From: an uncultured Sulfurovum sp.
Lineage (GTDB): Bacteria > Campylobacterota > Campylobacteria > Campylobacterales > Sulfurovaceae
Direction of reading: 5' to 3'
DNA: 8,590 nucleotides
NCBI GenBank assembly: GCA_947311605.1
Contig: CAMZLC010000138.1
Location: forward strand, 1 to 8,590
Positions 1-6,647 of the stretch are shown piece after piece; position 1 is the stretch's first letter, and each line of letters opens with the position of its first letter. The position numbers were made by a program, and so were the translations under genes. The notes under the pieces were generated by a model, which saw nothing but the letters and a program-made list of their open reading frames with translations, was not told the origin of the DNA and searched no databases.

Positions 1-1240
1 GTTTGTCGTAGATGACAAAATGAGAAGCGAGATCCTTCATCTCCTCTTTGATCTTGGCGTGCAGCGCAGTGTCGGTGATGTTGTCGAGGACATCGGCAAT
101 CTTGTTGGCAATAATCTCAAACTCTCTCTCCTTCATCCCACGACTGGTGAGTGCTGGAGAGCCGATACGGATACCTGAGGTGACAAAGGGGCTTCTGGTT
201 TCTCCCGGAACCGTGTTTTTGTTGACGGTGATTCCTGCATTGCCAAGCGCAGCATCTGCATCCTTGCCACTGAAGTCCTTGTTGAGAAAGCTGACAAGCA
301 CCAGATGATTGTCAGTACCGCCGGAGACGATATCGTAACCGCGTGCTATCAGTACCTCTGCCAGTTTGGCGGCATTGGCTTTGACCTGCTTGGCATAGGT
401 TTTCCAGGTATCAGAGAGGTTATACTTGAACCCTACCGCTTTGGCGGCGATCACATGTACCAGCGGTCCACCCTGGAGGCCCGGGAAGATTGCAGAGTTG
501 ATCTTCTTGGCGATATCCTCATCGTTGGTCATGATCATGCCGCCTCGGGGACCTGCCAGTGTCTTGTGTGTCGTGGTGGTGACCACGTCCGCGTACGGAA
601 AAGGGCTGGGATGCTCACCGGCACAGACGAGCCCCGCGATATGTGCGATATCTGCGAAAAGGATCGCACCGACCGCGTCGGCGATCTCTCTAAACTTGGC
701 AAAATTGATCTCTCTGGCATAAGCAGAAGCCCCGCAGACGATGATCTTGGGCTGTACGGTCTTGGCGATCTCCATGACCTTGTCGTAGTTGATGCGTCCA
801 TCTAGCTCTACCCCATAGGTGAAGCTGGAGTAGTTTTTGCCTGAAAAGCTGGGTTTGGATCCGTGCGTCAGGTGTCCGCCGTGGCTGAGATCCATGCCGA
901 GGATCTTCTCGCCGGCTTTGATCAGTGCTGCATAGACGGCACCGTTGGCTTGAGAGCCTGAGTGCGGCTGTACATTGGCGAACTTGCAGTCGAAGAGCTC
1001 ACAGGCTCTGTCGATAGCGATCTGCTCTGCCTTGTCGGCAAACTCACAGCCACCGTAGTAGCGTTTGTAGGGATAGCCCTCTGCATACTTGTTGGTAAAG
1101 ACTGAGCCCATGGCCTCCATCACGGCCGGCAGGGTAAAGTTCTCTGAAGCGATCATCTCCAGATGATTGGTTTGTCGCTCCAGTTCATGCTGGATCGTTT
1201 CAAAAATCTCGGGGTCAAAGGTTTCCATAGCATAGCTCAT
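1..1240 (-). CDS. glyA: Serine hydroxymethyltransferase, lacks only the extreme C-terminus
   Basis: GlyA is a cytosolic PLP enzyme that interconverts serine and glycine while loading one-carbon units onto tetrahydrofolate. I translated the minus strand from the ATG at 1240 to the window edge: 413 uninterrupted residues. The family is about 414-417 residues, so only a few codons are missing. Diagnostic segments are the early SYAMETFDPEIF start, DLSHGGHLTHGS, the DIAHIAGL segment, and TTTHKTLAGPRGG, whose lysine (residue 226, codon 563-565) is the expected Schiff-base lysine. An AAGGAA ribosome site lies about 8 nt upstream of the ATG (MSYAM...), supporting this start over the Met four codons later. 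The gene has its own upstream region and is separated from lysS by a plus-strand gene, so it is probably transcribed independently. The identification is secure. Confidence 0.97.
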   Translation of the reverse strand, partial: MSYAMETFDPEIFETIQHELERQTNHLEMIASENFTLPAVMEAMGSVFTNKYAEGYPYKRYYGGCEFADKAEQIAIDRACELFDCKFANVQPHSGSQANGAVYAALIKAGEKILGMDLSHGGHLTHGSKPSFSGKNYSSFTYGVELDGRINYDKVMEIAKTVQPKIIVCGASAYAREINFAKFREIADAVGAILFADIAHIAGLVCAGEHPSPFPYADVVTTTTHKTLAGPRGGMIMTNDEDIAKKINSAIFPGLQGGPLVHVIAAKAVGFKYNLSDTWKTYAKQVKANAAKLAEVLIARGYDIVSGGTDNHLVLVSFLNKDFSGKDADAALGNAGITVNKNTVPGETRSPFVTSGIRIGSPALTSRGMKEREFEIIANKIADVLDNITDTALHAKIKEEMKDLASHFVIYDK

Positions 1241-1270
1241 TGTTCTGTTTCCTTGGGTTTTGATGTGTGT

Positions 1271-1276
1271 ATTATA
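1271..1276 (-). promoter_or_regulatory. Putative -10 element of the glyA promoter
   Basis: Read on the minus strand the bases are TATAAT, a perfect sigma70 -10 hexamer, 31 nt upstream of the glyA start codon. No good -35 hexamer sits 17 nt further upstream (GGAGAC). Housekeeping promoters of Campylobacterota commonly lack a conserved -35, so this does not argue against it. It would give a leader of roughly 25 nt that carries the AAGGAA ribosome site. Confidence 0.5.
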
Positions 1277-1309
1277 GTATGCTTCTTTTGAGAGTCTCCT
1301 AACATATAT

Positions 1310-1342
1310 GGATATTTGGATATTTGCCCCTGTTTTTGCCCC
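1310..1342. repeat. Short tandem repeats between glyA and the small plus-strand gene
   Basis: GGATATTT occurs twice back to back (1310-1317 and 1318-1325). TTTGCCCC then occurs at 1323-1330 and again at 1335-1342, 12 nt apart. The block lies in the 183-nt divergent region, upstream of both predicted promoters. It could be a pair of regulator half-sites or simply slipped sequence; nothing identifies a binding protein. Confidence 0.35.
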
Positions 1343-1387
1343 ATCTTGTATTGGGAGAATTTTAGTCTGATTTAAGAATAGGAAGAG

Positions 1388-1393
1388 TATAGT
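1388..1393 (+). promoter_or_regulatory. Putative -10 element for the small membrane-protein gene
   Basis: TATAGT stands 30 nt before the ATG at 1424 and matches the -10 consensus at five of six positions. No convincing -35 is visible. The choice rests mainly on position, as the preceding AT-rich sequence offers other weak candidates. Confidence 0.3.
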
Positions 1394-1423
1394 GCTTACT
1401 TATCAAAAGAATAAGGAAATCCT

Positions 1424-1630
1424 ATGAATTTCAATACAGAGCCAACACTTGAGAAGATCGATGACTACAGCAACAGAGAAAGTAAAGAGAAGAGACGGGC
1501 GATACGTCTGATTATCGCGGGTATCATCATAGTGGGCGGTCTGTATGCTTACCTGATAGCTACATCACCAATGCCCAAAGACTATATCGGTACGCCGGAA
1601 AATCCAGGACTGGGGTTGAACCTACACTAG
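1424..1630 (+). CDS. Small single-pass membrane protein, unknown function
   Basis: A 68-residue protein I do not recognise. It has a polar, acidic N-terminal stretch (residues 1-20), a basic KEKRR patch (21-25), one hydrophobic helix at about residues 28-46 (LIIAGIIIVGGLYAYLIA within it), and a short polar, Pro/Gly-rich tail (PENPGLGLNLH). By the positive-inside rule the N-terminus should be cytoplasmic and the tail periplasmic. An AAGGA ribosome site lies 6 nt before the ATG, and a candidate -10 lies upstream, so it looks expressed rather than chance. It lies between lysS and glyA but on the opposite strand, and its TAG stop shares the palindrome CTAG with the lysS stop. It has no cysteines and no lipobox. 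Confidence 0.75.
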   Translation: MNFNTEPTLEKIDDYSNRESKEKRRAIRLIIAGIIIVGGLYAYLIATSPMPKDYIGTPENPGLGLNLH

Positions 1631-3258
1631 TCTCCGGAGGCCCGCTTTTTGCAGGCGGCTCCATCTATACAAAAAAAGCCTTTGCCTTTCTTGGCAGGCT
1701 TAAGCTCATCCTCATTGGTGTTCCCACATTTCTTACAAGCTGTTTCATTTCCGGACTCTACCTTGGGCGCTTCCGGTTTCATGGCGGGGAAGAGCAGTAC
1801 ATCTCGGATCGAGTGCTGGTTGGTCAGGATCATGACAAGTCTGTCTATGCCTATACCTTGTCCGGCGGTTGGCGGCATGGCATAGCTGAGTGCCCTGACA
1901 TAGTCCAGATCCATATGCATGGCCTCATCGTCGCTCTCTTTTTGTGCGGCCTGAGCCTTGAACCTCTCCAGCTGATCCTGTGGGTCATTGAGCTCATTGA
2001 AGCCATTGGCTATCTCTTTGCCGGCAATGAAAAATTCAAACCTGTCTGCGATCTGAGGATCTTCGTCGTTTCTTCTCGCCAAAGGACTGATATCGATAGG
2101 ATAATGTGTCAAAAAGGTAGGATCGACAAGCTTCTCTTCGATAAAATGGTCAAATATCTCCTCTTGGATCTTGGCGAGGCTGAGTGCAGAGTCCACTTCG
2201 ATGTGATGCGATCCCAGAAACGAGAGGAGTGCTGCCTTGTCTCTGATCTGCTCCCGCTCTACGCCGGCGATCTCCACCAGCGCATCTTCCCATTTGATTT
2301 TTCTAAAGGGGGTAGTGAGGTCTATCTGCTGCTCACCATAGGTGATAGTATCGGGGAGAGCAAGCGCTGTTTTGAGCACCTCAAACAGCGCCTCGGTCAA
2401 GGCCATCAGGTCTTCGAAATTATGATAGGCCCAGTAGTATTCGAGCATGGTAAATTCAGGATTGTGTGTGTGATCCATCCCCTCATTTCTGAAGTTTCTG
2501 TTGATCTCAAATACCGCCTCCATGCCGCCTACGATCAGTCTCTTGAGATAGAGTTCGGGTGCGATTCTCAGGTAGTTGTCGATACTGAGCGCATTGAAGT
2601 GCGTGATGAAGGGCTTGGCATTGGCACCTCCGGGTATAGGATGCATCATAGGGGTCTCTACCTCTAAAAATCCCTTCTCTTCAAAGAACCTTCGGGTCAG
2701 CGAGACGATTTTAGAGCGGAGAACAAAGCTCTCTCTGACCTCCGGGTTCATGATCATGTCGAGATATCTCTGGCGGTATCTTGTCTCATGATCCGTCAAC
2801 CCGTGAAATTTCTCAGGGAGCGGCGAGATGGATTTGGAGACGATCATCATCTCCAGACAGTGCAGGGTCAGTTCGCCCGTCTGCGTGACAAAGGGATAGC
2901 CAGTGACCTGGATGATATCTCCGACCTCAAAAAGCCTCTTGGCAACGGTATTGTAAAATCCTTCCGGGAGATCGTCTCGGGTATAGTATATCTGTACCAG
3001 ACCGGCACTGTCCTCCAGTTTGGCAAAGGCTGCCTTGCCCATGATGCGGATAAACTTGATGCGCCCCGTCAGCGTGATGCGCTGTGTTTCATCTTTTTTC
3101 TCTTCGGTGTCTTGGGTCTTGAGAGGTGCGTGGATACTCAGAAACTCGGCGGAGGAGATGCCTTTGGCAATGTTTGCCGGGTAGGGATTGTGTCCCTCTT
3201 CTTTGAGTTTTTCTGCTTTTTTGATACGTTCCTGTATATAATGATTGTCAAAAATCAA
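1627..3258 (-). CDS. lysS: Lysyl-tRNA synthetase (class II) with cysteine-rich C-terminal extension
   Basis: The 543-residue enzyme charges tRNA(Lys) in the cytosol. An OB-fold anticodon-binding domain occupies about residues 61-140, followed by the class II core: motif 1 near FLEVETP (197-203), motif 2 with FRNEG (256-260), and motif 3 GIGIDRL (468-474). The core ends near residue 497, in line with the usual ~500-residue family length and, from memory, the C. jejuni enzyme. An extra ~45 residues follow, carrying C508-x2-C511 and C530-x5-C536 around a Lys-rich stretch, which resembles a small zinc ribbon. The start is a TTG at 3258, with AAGGA about 7 nt upstream, and it gives a family-like N-terminus. 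It is the last gene of the gatC-pilT-cvpA-lysS run, 20 nt after cvpA. The enzyme call is certain; zinc binding by the tail is inference. Confidence 0.97.
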   Translation of the reverse strand: MIFDNHYIQERIKKAEKLKEEGHNPYPANIAKGISSAEFLSIHAPLKTQDTEEKKDETQRITLTGRIKFIRIMGKAAFAKLEDSAGLVQIYYTRDDLPEGFYNTVAKRLFEVGDIIQVTGYPFVTQTGELTLHCLEMMIVSKSISPLPEKFHGLTDHETRYRQRYLDMIMNPEVRESFVLRSKIVSLTRRFFEEKGFLEVETPMMHPIPGGANAKPFITHFNALSIDNYLRIAPELYLKRLIVGGMEAVFEINRNFRNEGMDHTHNPEFTMLEYYWAYHNFEDLMALTEALFEVLKTALALPDTITYGEQQIDLTTPFRKIKWEDALVEIAGVEREQIRDKAALLSFLGSHHIEVDSALSLAKIQEEIFDHFIEEKLVDPTFLTHYPIDISPLARRNDEDPQIADRFEFFIAGKEIANGFNELNDPQDQLERFKAQAAQKESDDEAMHMDLDYVRALSYAMPPTAGQGIGIDRLVMILTNQHSIRDVLLFPAMKPEAPKVESGNETACKKCGNTNEDELKPAKKGKGFFCIDGAACKKRASGD

Positions 3259-3278
3259 GGTACTTTCCTTATGCGATG

Positions 3279-3809
3279 TTATTTCTTTTTTAGGATACTT
3301 TTTTCACCCAGAGGGGAGAGGTTGATCAGTGTGGATCCAATGCTGTCAAGGGTAGGATAGAGCCTGCTCTGTTTGATCGTTTTGGTCATATTCTCTTTGA
3401 TCAGTGGGCTTCTGAAAAGTGCGGATATGATCAGGGAAAAGATCAAAAAGTATTTGATACCGGCAACCATGAAACCAAAAAACCTATCCAGCGGATGGTG
3501 TGACCCCTCTTTGGAAACACCTACGATAAGATTGCCGAGAAAGACGGAGACTCCCCATACAAGAGCCAACAAGGCTAAGAACCCTATCAACTTTAGTGCT
3601 GCGAAGCTTTCCAGATGAAAGAGCTTTGTGTCGATATAGTGGGCGATAGATGCAGCACCGCGAGAAGCGATAAACACACCGCCGATCAGCCCGACAAAGC
3701 CAAATATTTCCCTGAGAAAACCATTCATCAGTCCTTTGATCGCCATCAGCAATACAAGGATAATGATCGTGATATCAATGGCATTGAAGCCAGTGGATGC
3801 AAGATTCAT
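3279..3809 (-). CDS. cvpA: CvpA-family inner-membrane protein
   Basis: A 176-residue integral membrane protein with four hydrophobic segments, at about residues 10-26, 34-50, 69-97 and 111-132. It has the CvpA-type features: an N-terminal D-x-x-I helix, a small-residue GLIGGVFIA segment (40-48), and an LDRxxG element (107-112) just before the last helix. CvpA was named for colicin V production, and the family is linked to envelope homeostasis; its exact role here is unknown. I chose the ATG at 3809 over a longer reading from 3881. AGGAAA lies about 7 nt upstream, translation gives the conserved-looking MNLASTGFNAID start, and the longer version would overlap pilT by about 60 nt. It begins 10 nt after the pilT stop. 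In C. jejuni a CvpA-like gene also sits next to gatC. Confidence 0.85.
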   Translation of the reverse strand: MNLASTGFNAIDITIIILVLLMAIKGLMNGFLREIFGFVGLIGGVFIASRGAASIAHYIDTKLFHLESFAALKLIGFLALLALVWGVSVFLGNLIVGVSKEGSHHPLDRFFGFMVAGIKYFLIFSLIISALFRSPLIKENMTKTIKQSRLYPTLDSIGSTLINLSPLGEKSILKKK

Positions 3810-3819
3810 AAATTTTTTC

Positions 3820-4887
3820 CTAGTATCTCTGAAGGGCTTTGGCAAGCTCTTCGGGTTTGTTGGCATACTGCATGGCCACATGTTTATCTATGGATCCATT
3901 TTGTATAAAGTTCAGCAGCGCCTGTGTCTGCGTTTGCATGCCTGTGCCTTCCTGTCCTAATTGCATGGAGGAGTAGATCTGATGCACTTTGTCCTCTCTG
4001 ATGAGGTTTGCGATGGCGTGGTTGGTGACCAGAATCTCTGAGGCGGCGACCCTGCCGCTCTTGATCTTGGGCAGGAGTGCCTGTGCAATGACAGCAACCA
4101 GAGAGGTAGAGATCATGGCGCGGATCTGAGGCTGCTCTTCGCCGGAGAAGACATCGATAATACGGTTGATCGTGCCGGGAGCGGAGGAGGTGTGCAGGGT
4201 ACCGAAGACCAGGTGCCCCGTCTCAGCGGCCGTCAGGGCTGCTGCAATAGTCTCTTTGTCCCGCATCTCCCCGATCAGGATGATATCGGGGTCTTGACGC
4301 ATCGCATACTTGAGCGCCGTAGCAAAGGATTCGGTATCCTCCCCTACGCCTCTGTGGGAAAAGACACACTTTTTGTTTTGGTGTACGAACTCGACGGGAT
4401 CCTCTACGGTGACGATATGTTTGGATTCGGTGAGGTTGATCTGGTTGAGCATGGCAGCGAGTGTGGTGGATTTGCCTGATCCCGTAGGGCCGGTGACGAG
4501 GATGAGCCCCTTCTCTCTCTTGATCAACTCTTTGTAGACAGCGGGCGCATGCAGGTCATCCAGTGTGGGCACGTCGATGGGGATGACCCTGAAGGCTGCG
4601 GCCATGTCGCCCAAAGTCCTGTAGTAGTTGGCTCTGAAACGCCCGATGCCCTCCAGCTCCAATGCAAAGTCCAGCTCGGAGTGCTCTTCAAAATGCTTTT
4701 TCTGCTTTTCGGTGATCAGTGCGTAGCACATATCTTCGATGTCCGTGCCGGAGAGTTTGGGAAGATTGATAGGCTTGAGTGCGCCATCCAGTCTCAACAG
4801 AGGTTCACTTTTGCTGATCAGGTGGAGGTCGGATGCATTATGTACGACCACACTCTGGAGAAGTTTTTTAATATTTGATCCTGACAT
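3820..4887 (-). CDS. pilT: Type IV pilus retraction ATPase PilT
   Basis: A 355-residue hexameric ATPase of the secretion superfamily that drives depolymerisation of type IV pili at the cytoplasmic face. All nucleotide motifs are present: Walker A GPTGSGKST (133-141), Asp box TVEDPVEF (160-167), Walker B DPDIILIGEMRD (199-210) and His box ETGHLVFGTLHT (222-233). The C-terminal AIANLIRE (291-298) corresponds to the AIRNLIRE signature of PilT, with R>A at its third position, and favours PilT over PilU or PilB. The N-terminal PAS-like part begins with the typical ASDLHL segment (18-23). The ATG at 4887 has AAGGA at a suitable distance. No other pilus genes are in the window; co-transcription with gatC and cvpA looks positional rather than functional. 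Confidence 0.95.
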   Translation of the reverse strand: MSGSNIKKLLQSVVVHNASDLHLISKSEPLLRLDGALKPINLPKLSGTDIEDMCYALITEKQKKHFEEHSELDFALELEGIGRFRANYYRTLGDMAAAFRVIPIDVPTLDDLHAPAVYKELIKREKGLILVTGPTGSGKSTTLAAMLNQINLTESKHIVTVEDPVEFVHQNKKCVFSHRGVGEDTESFATALKYAMRQDPDIILIGEMRDKETIAAALTAAETGHLVFGTLHTSSAPGTINRIIDVFSGEEQPQIRAMISTSLVAVIAQALLPKIKSGRVAASEILVTNHAIANLIREDKVHQIYSSMQLGQEGTGMQTQTQALLNFIQNGSIDKHVAMQYANKPEELAKALQRY

Positions 4888-4914
4888 GGGGGTATCCTTT
4901 GGGGTGTATTTGTT

Positions 4915-5205
4915 CTATTCTATGATGGCTGGTACGACAAAGAAGTCCTCTTCCTGTCGTGGTGCATGGGAGAGGATCTGCTGTGCTATCTCGGTTTGCT
5001 CTCGTGGGATGTCTGCACGCATGGGTGTGCCGCCCTCCAGTGTCGAGAACGAGGCATCCAGATGCTCGGTATCCAGTTCGCCCAGACTCTCGACATAGGT
5101 GAGGATATCGGAGAGCTGTCCGATCACCTCTTTCTTTTTGCTCTCATCGATACGCAGATGCGAGAGTTTTTCAAGTTTTTCCAAAACGGTATGATCTATA
5201 TGCAC
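4915..5205 (-). CDS. gatC: Asp/Glu-tRNA(Asn/Gln) amidotransferase subunit C
   Basis: A 96-residue protein that bridges GatA and GatB in the GatCAB complex. This complex amidates misacylated Glu-tRNA(Gln), and Asp-tRNA(Asn) where AsnRS is absent. Length and motifs fit the family: an N-terminal helix LEKLSHLRID (11-20), a central PMRAD (61-65), HAP (80-82), and the C-terminal FFVVPAIIE (88-96). Start assignment: GTG at 5205 with an AAGG about 8 nt upstream. The only in-frame Met codon comes at residue 62, so a non-ATG start is required. It heads the minus-strand run into pilT (27-nt gap). gatA and gatB are not in the window, as is usual when Gat genes are dispersed. It is divergent from dapE. 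Confidence 0.95.
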   Translation of the reverse strand: MHIDHTVLEKLEKLSHLRIDESKKKEVIGQLSDILTYVESLGELDTEHLDASFSTLEGGTPMRADIPREQTEIAQQILSHAPRQEEDFFVVPAIIE

Positions 5206-5221
5206 AATAATAGCCTTGCTT

Positions 5222-5230
5222 TGATATAAT
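5222..5230 (+). promoter_or_regulatory. Extended -10 promoter for dapE
   Basis: TGATATAAT is a perfect extended -10 (TG-n-TATAAT), 42 nt before the dapE ATG. The -35 region is poor (TGCACA at 18-nt spacing), which is tolerated with an extended -10. Transcription would start near 5237 and include the AAGGAAAG ribosome site at 5258-5265. Confidence 0.6.
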
Positions 5231-5237
5231 GGCTCTA

Positions 5238-5243
5238 ATTATA
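5238..5243 (-). promoter_or_regulatory. Putative -10 of the gatC operon promoter
   Basis: On the minus strand this reads TATAAT, 32 nt upstream of the gatC GTG. The upstream spacing leads to a weak -35 (GCTTTC). It lies just 7 nt beyond the plus-strand -10 for dapE, so the two promoters would be divergent and overlapping. Confidence 0.45.
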
Positions 5244-5272
5244 GTTAAATCTCCATTAAGGAAAGCTCAGAG

Positions 5273-6367
5273 ATGCATGTGATCGATTTCTTTATCAAAC
5301 TACTGGCGGCGGAGTCTGTGACGCCGAATGACGCCGGTCTGATGCAGGTGATAGAGGCGTACCTGCCCGACTATGAGGCACGGTATATCAATGAGGGCGG
5401 GGTGAAAAATCTCTTTCTCAGCAAAAAATTCGGAGAGGGAGACCATCTCTGCTTTGCGGGTCATGTGGATGTAGTGCCCGCCGGAGAGGGCTGGGAGAGT
5501 CATCCTTTTGATCCGATGATCCGTGAGGGCAAGATCTATGCCAGAGGTGCACAGGATATGAAGAGTGGTGTGGCAGCCTTCGTGCAGGCCTGTAGAGAGG
5601 CGGAATCCTTTGTCGGCAGGCTTTCGATCCTGCTGACCTCCGATGAGGAAGGGGATGCGACCTACGGGACACAGATCATGCTAAAGCATCTGGAGGAGAT
5701 CGGCTTGCTGCCGGACTGCTGTGTGGTGGCGGAACCTACCTGTGAGAGGCTGTTTGGGGATGCGATCAAGATCGGCCGCAGAGGCTCGATCAACGGCTAT
5801 CTGGAGATCCAGGGCAGACAGGGGCATGCCGCCTATCCCGAAAAGGCGATCAACCCTGTCCATCAGATCGCCCCGATACTCTCGCAGCTTGCCGGGGTAG
5901 ATCTGGATGAGGGTGACGAGGATTTTGCCCCGAGCAAGATCGTGATCACCGATATCCGAGGCGGCATGGAGGTGACAAACGTCACGCCAAACAGCCTCAA
6001 GATCATGTTCAATGTCCGCAACTCCACCAAGACGACAGAGGCAGATATCAGAGCCCATGTGACGCAGGTGCTGGAGGGTCTGGCGTTTACATTGAGACTG
6101 GATCAGGGTGCCCATCCCTTTGTGACCCGTCATGATTCAAAAATCGTGCAGGAGATCGTCGGCTGCATCTCCGAGGTGACCGGTATAGAGACCAGGCTCT
6201 CTACTGCCGGCGGCACCAGTGATGCACGCTTCATGGGGCAGTACGGGATCGATGTGGTGGAGTTTGGCGTCGTGAACGATACGATCCATGCACCCAATGA
6301 GTGCACCACCGTCGATGAGGTGGAGAAGCTCTACCGTGTTTTTGCCGCAGTGATAGCACAGTGGTAG
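5273..6367 (+). CDS. dapE: Succinyl-diaminopimelate desuccinylase
   Basis: A 364-residue cytosolic di-zinc hydrolase of the M20 family. It removes succinate from N-succinyl-LL-diaminopimelate to supply DAP for peptidoglycan and lysine. Expected metal and catalytic residues are all visible: H64 and D66 in GHVDVVP, bridging D95 in GAQDMKSG, general base E125 with E126 in DEEGD, E154 in AEPT, and H339 in IHAPNE. The lid domain lies between roughly residues 175 and 290 and includes the GHAAYPEKAINP segment (184-195). STAGGTSDARF (310-320) is the conserved substrate-binding loop typical of DapE. AAGGAAAG lies about 8-10 nt before the ATG. The gene appears monocistronic, with a promoter of its own and a terminator at its end. 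M20 paralogues such as ArgE are less likely, given the TSDARF loop. Confidence 0.94.
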   Translation: MHVIDFFIKLLAAESVTPNDAGLMQVIEAYLPDYEARYINEGGVKNLFLSKKFGEGDHLCFAGHVDVVPAGEGWESHPFDPMIREGKIYARGAQDMKSGVAAFVQACREAESFVGRLSILLTSDEEGDATYGTQIMLKHLEEIGLLPDCCVVAEPTCERLFGDAIKIGRRGSINGYLEIQGRQGHAAYPEKAINPVHQIAPILSQLAGVDLDEGDEDFAPSKIVITDIRGGMEVTNVTPNSLKIMFNVRNSTKTTEADIRAHVTQVLEGLAFTLRLDQGAHPFVTRHDSKIVQEIVGCISEVTGIETRLSTAGGTSDARFMGQYGIDVVEFGVVNDTIHAPNECTTVDEVEKLYRVFAAVIAQW

Positions 6368-6402
6368 GGTTTTTTGTACTGCTTGATCAACCCTGATTTT
6401 TT
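6366..6402 (+). terminator. Probable intrinsic terminator of dapE
   Basis: AGGGTT (6366-6371) pairs with AACCCT (6389-6394), leaving a 17-nt loop. Two bases later comes a run of six T (6397-6402). The stem begins inside the dapE stop codon. It is short (6 bp, 7 with a T:G pair), so termination may be partial. Confidence 0.45.
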
Positions 6403-6602
6403 GACAGGAAACCAGCCTGCTTCATCTTGTGTGCTGTGACGTCGCAGGATGTTGAGACCCAGCTCTTCCCTTTGTCCTTAGTAGGATAGTTCAGATTCAC
6501 TTCAAACTGATTGGCATTGTTGATTTTGATAAAATCTTTTTTTGTGGGAAAAATGGTTACATTGCTACAATAATGATAAAGATAGGGCGGAAACTTGAAT
6601 AA
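6387..6602 (-). pseudogene. Start-less coding remnant, C-terminal fragment of an unknown protein
   Basis: The minus strand holds an open frame of 71 codons ending in TGA at 6387-6389 and bounded upstream by TAA at 6603-6605. The composition looks protein-like, with segments such as NQFEVNLNYPTKDKGKSW (residues 31-48) and CDVTAHKMKQAGFLSK (53-68). No ATG appears until residue 60 and no upstream GTG or TTG has a ribosome site, so it cannot be a complete gene as it stands. I read it as the 3' end of a truncated gene. I do not recognise the family. It lies tail-to-tail with dapE, exactly where conserved genes give way to the toxin-like module, as expected for the scar of an insertion or deletion. 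Chance openness of this length cannot be excluded. Confidence 0.4.
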
Positions 6603-6618
6603 TTAATGTAAATATCAA

Positions 6619-6627
6619 GGGGGGGGG
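6619..6627. repeat. Homopolymeric G tract (G9)
   Basis: Nine consecutive G lie in otherwise AT-rich intergenic DNA, bracketed by the inverted arms TATCA (6613-6617) and TGATA (6628-6632). Long G tracts in Campylobacter and Helicobacter are known slipped-strand hotspots controlling surface-structure genes. This one directly precedes a candidate extended -10, so its length could set promoter geometry. Confidence 0.9.
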
Positions 6628-6636
6628 TGATACAAT
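6628..6636 (+). promoter_or_regulatory. Candidate extended -10 immediately after the G9 tract
   Basis: TGATACAAT matches TG-n-TATAAT with a single change (C for T) and begins on the base after the G9 tract. Transcription would start near 6643, just before the second G tract, and run into the acidic-protein gene. No -35 is convincing; any -35 contact would have the G tract in its spacer. Confidence 0.4.
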
Positions 6637-6647
6637 ATGTAAAATTG

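Noticed and set aside
305..805. Plus-strand open frame of 166 codons
   Set aside because: It is antisense to glyA, which reads as an intact, motif-complete protein on the minus strand; no ribosome site precedes the ATG.
1632..1639. Palindrome CTCCGGAG just past the shared stop codons, considered as a terminator
   Set aside because: Too short, has no loop and lies inside lysS coding sequence; the following TTTTT is not positioned after a stable stem.
1813..2667. Plus-strand open frame of 284 codons
   Set aside because: It lies wholly antisense to the lysS core motifs and shows no recognisable domain; a shadow of lysS codon use.
3810..3881. 24-residue N-terminal extension of CvpA from an ATG at 3881
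   Set aside because: It would overlap the pilT 3' end and lacks a ribosome site, while the ATG at 3809 has AGGAAA at proper spacing.
5681..6133. Minus-strand open frame of 150 codons inside dapE
   Set aside because: Antisense to the complete DapE with all metal ligands; no start signals.
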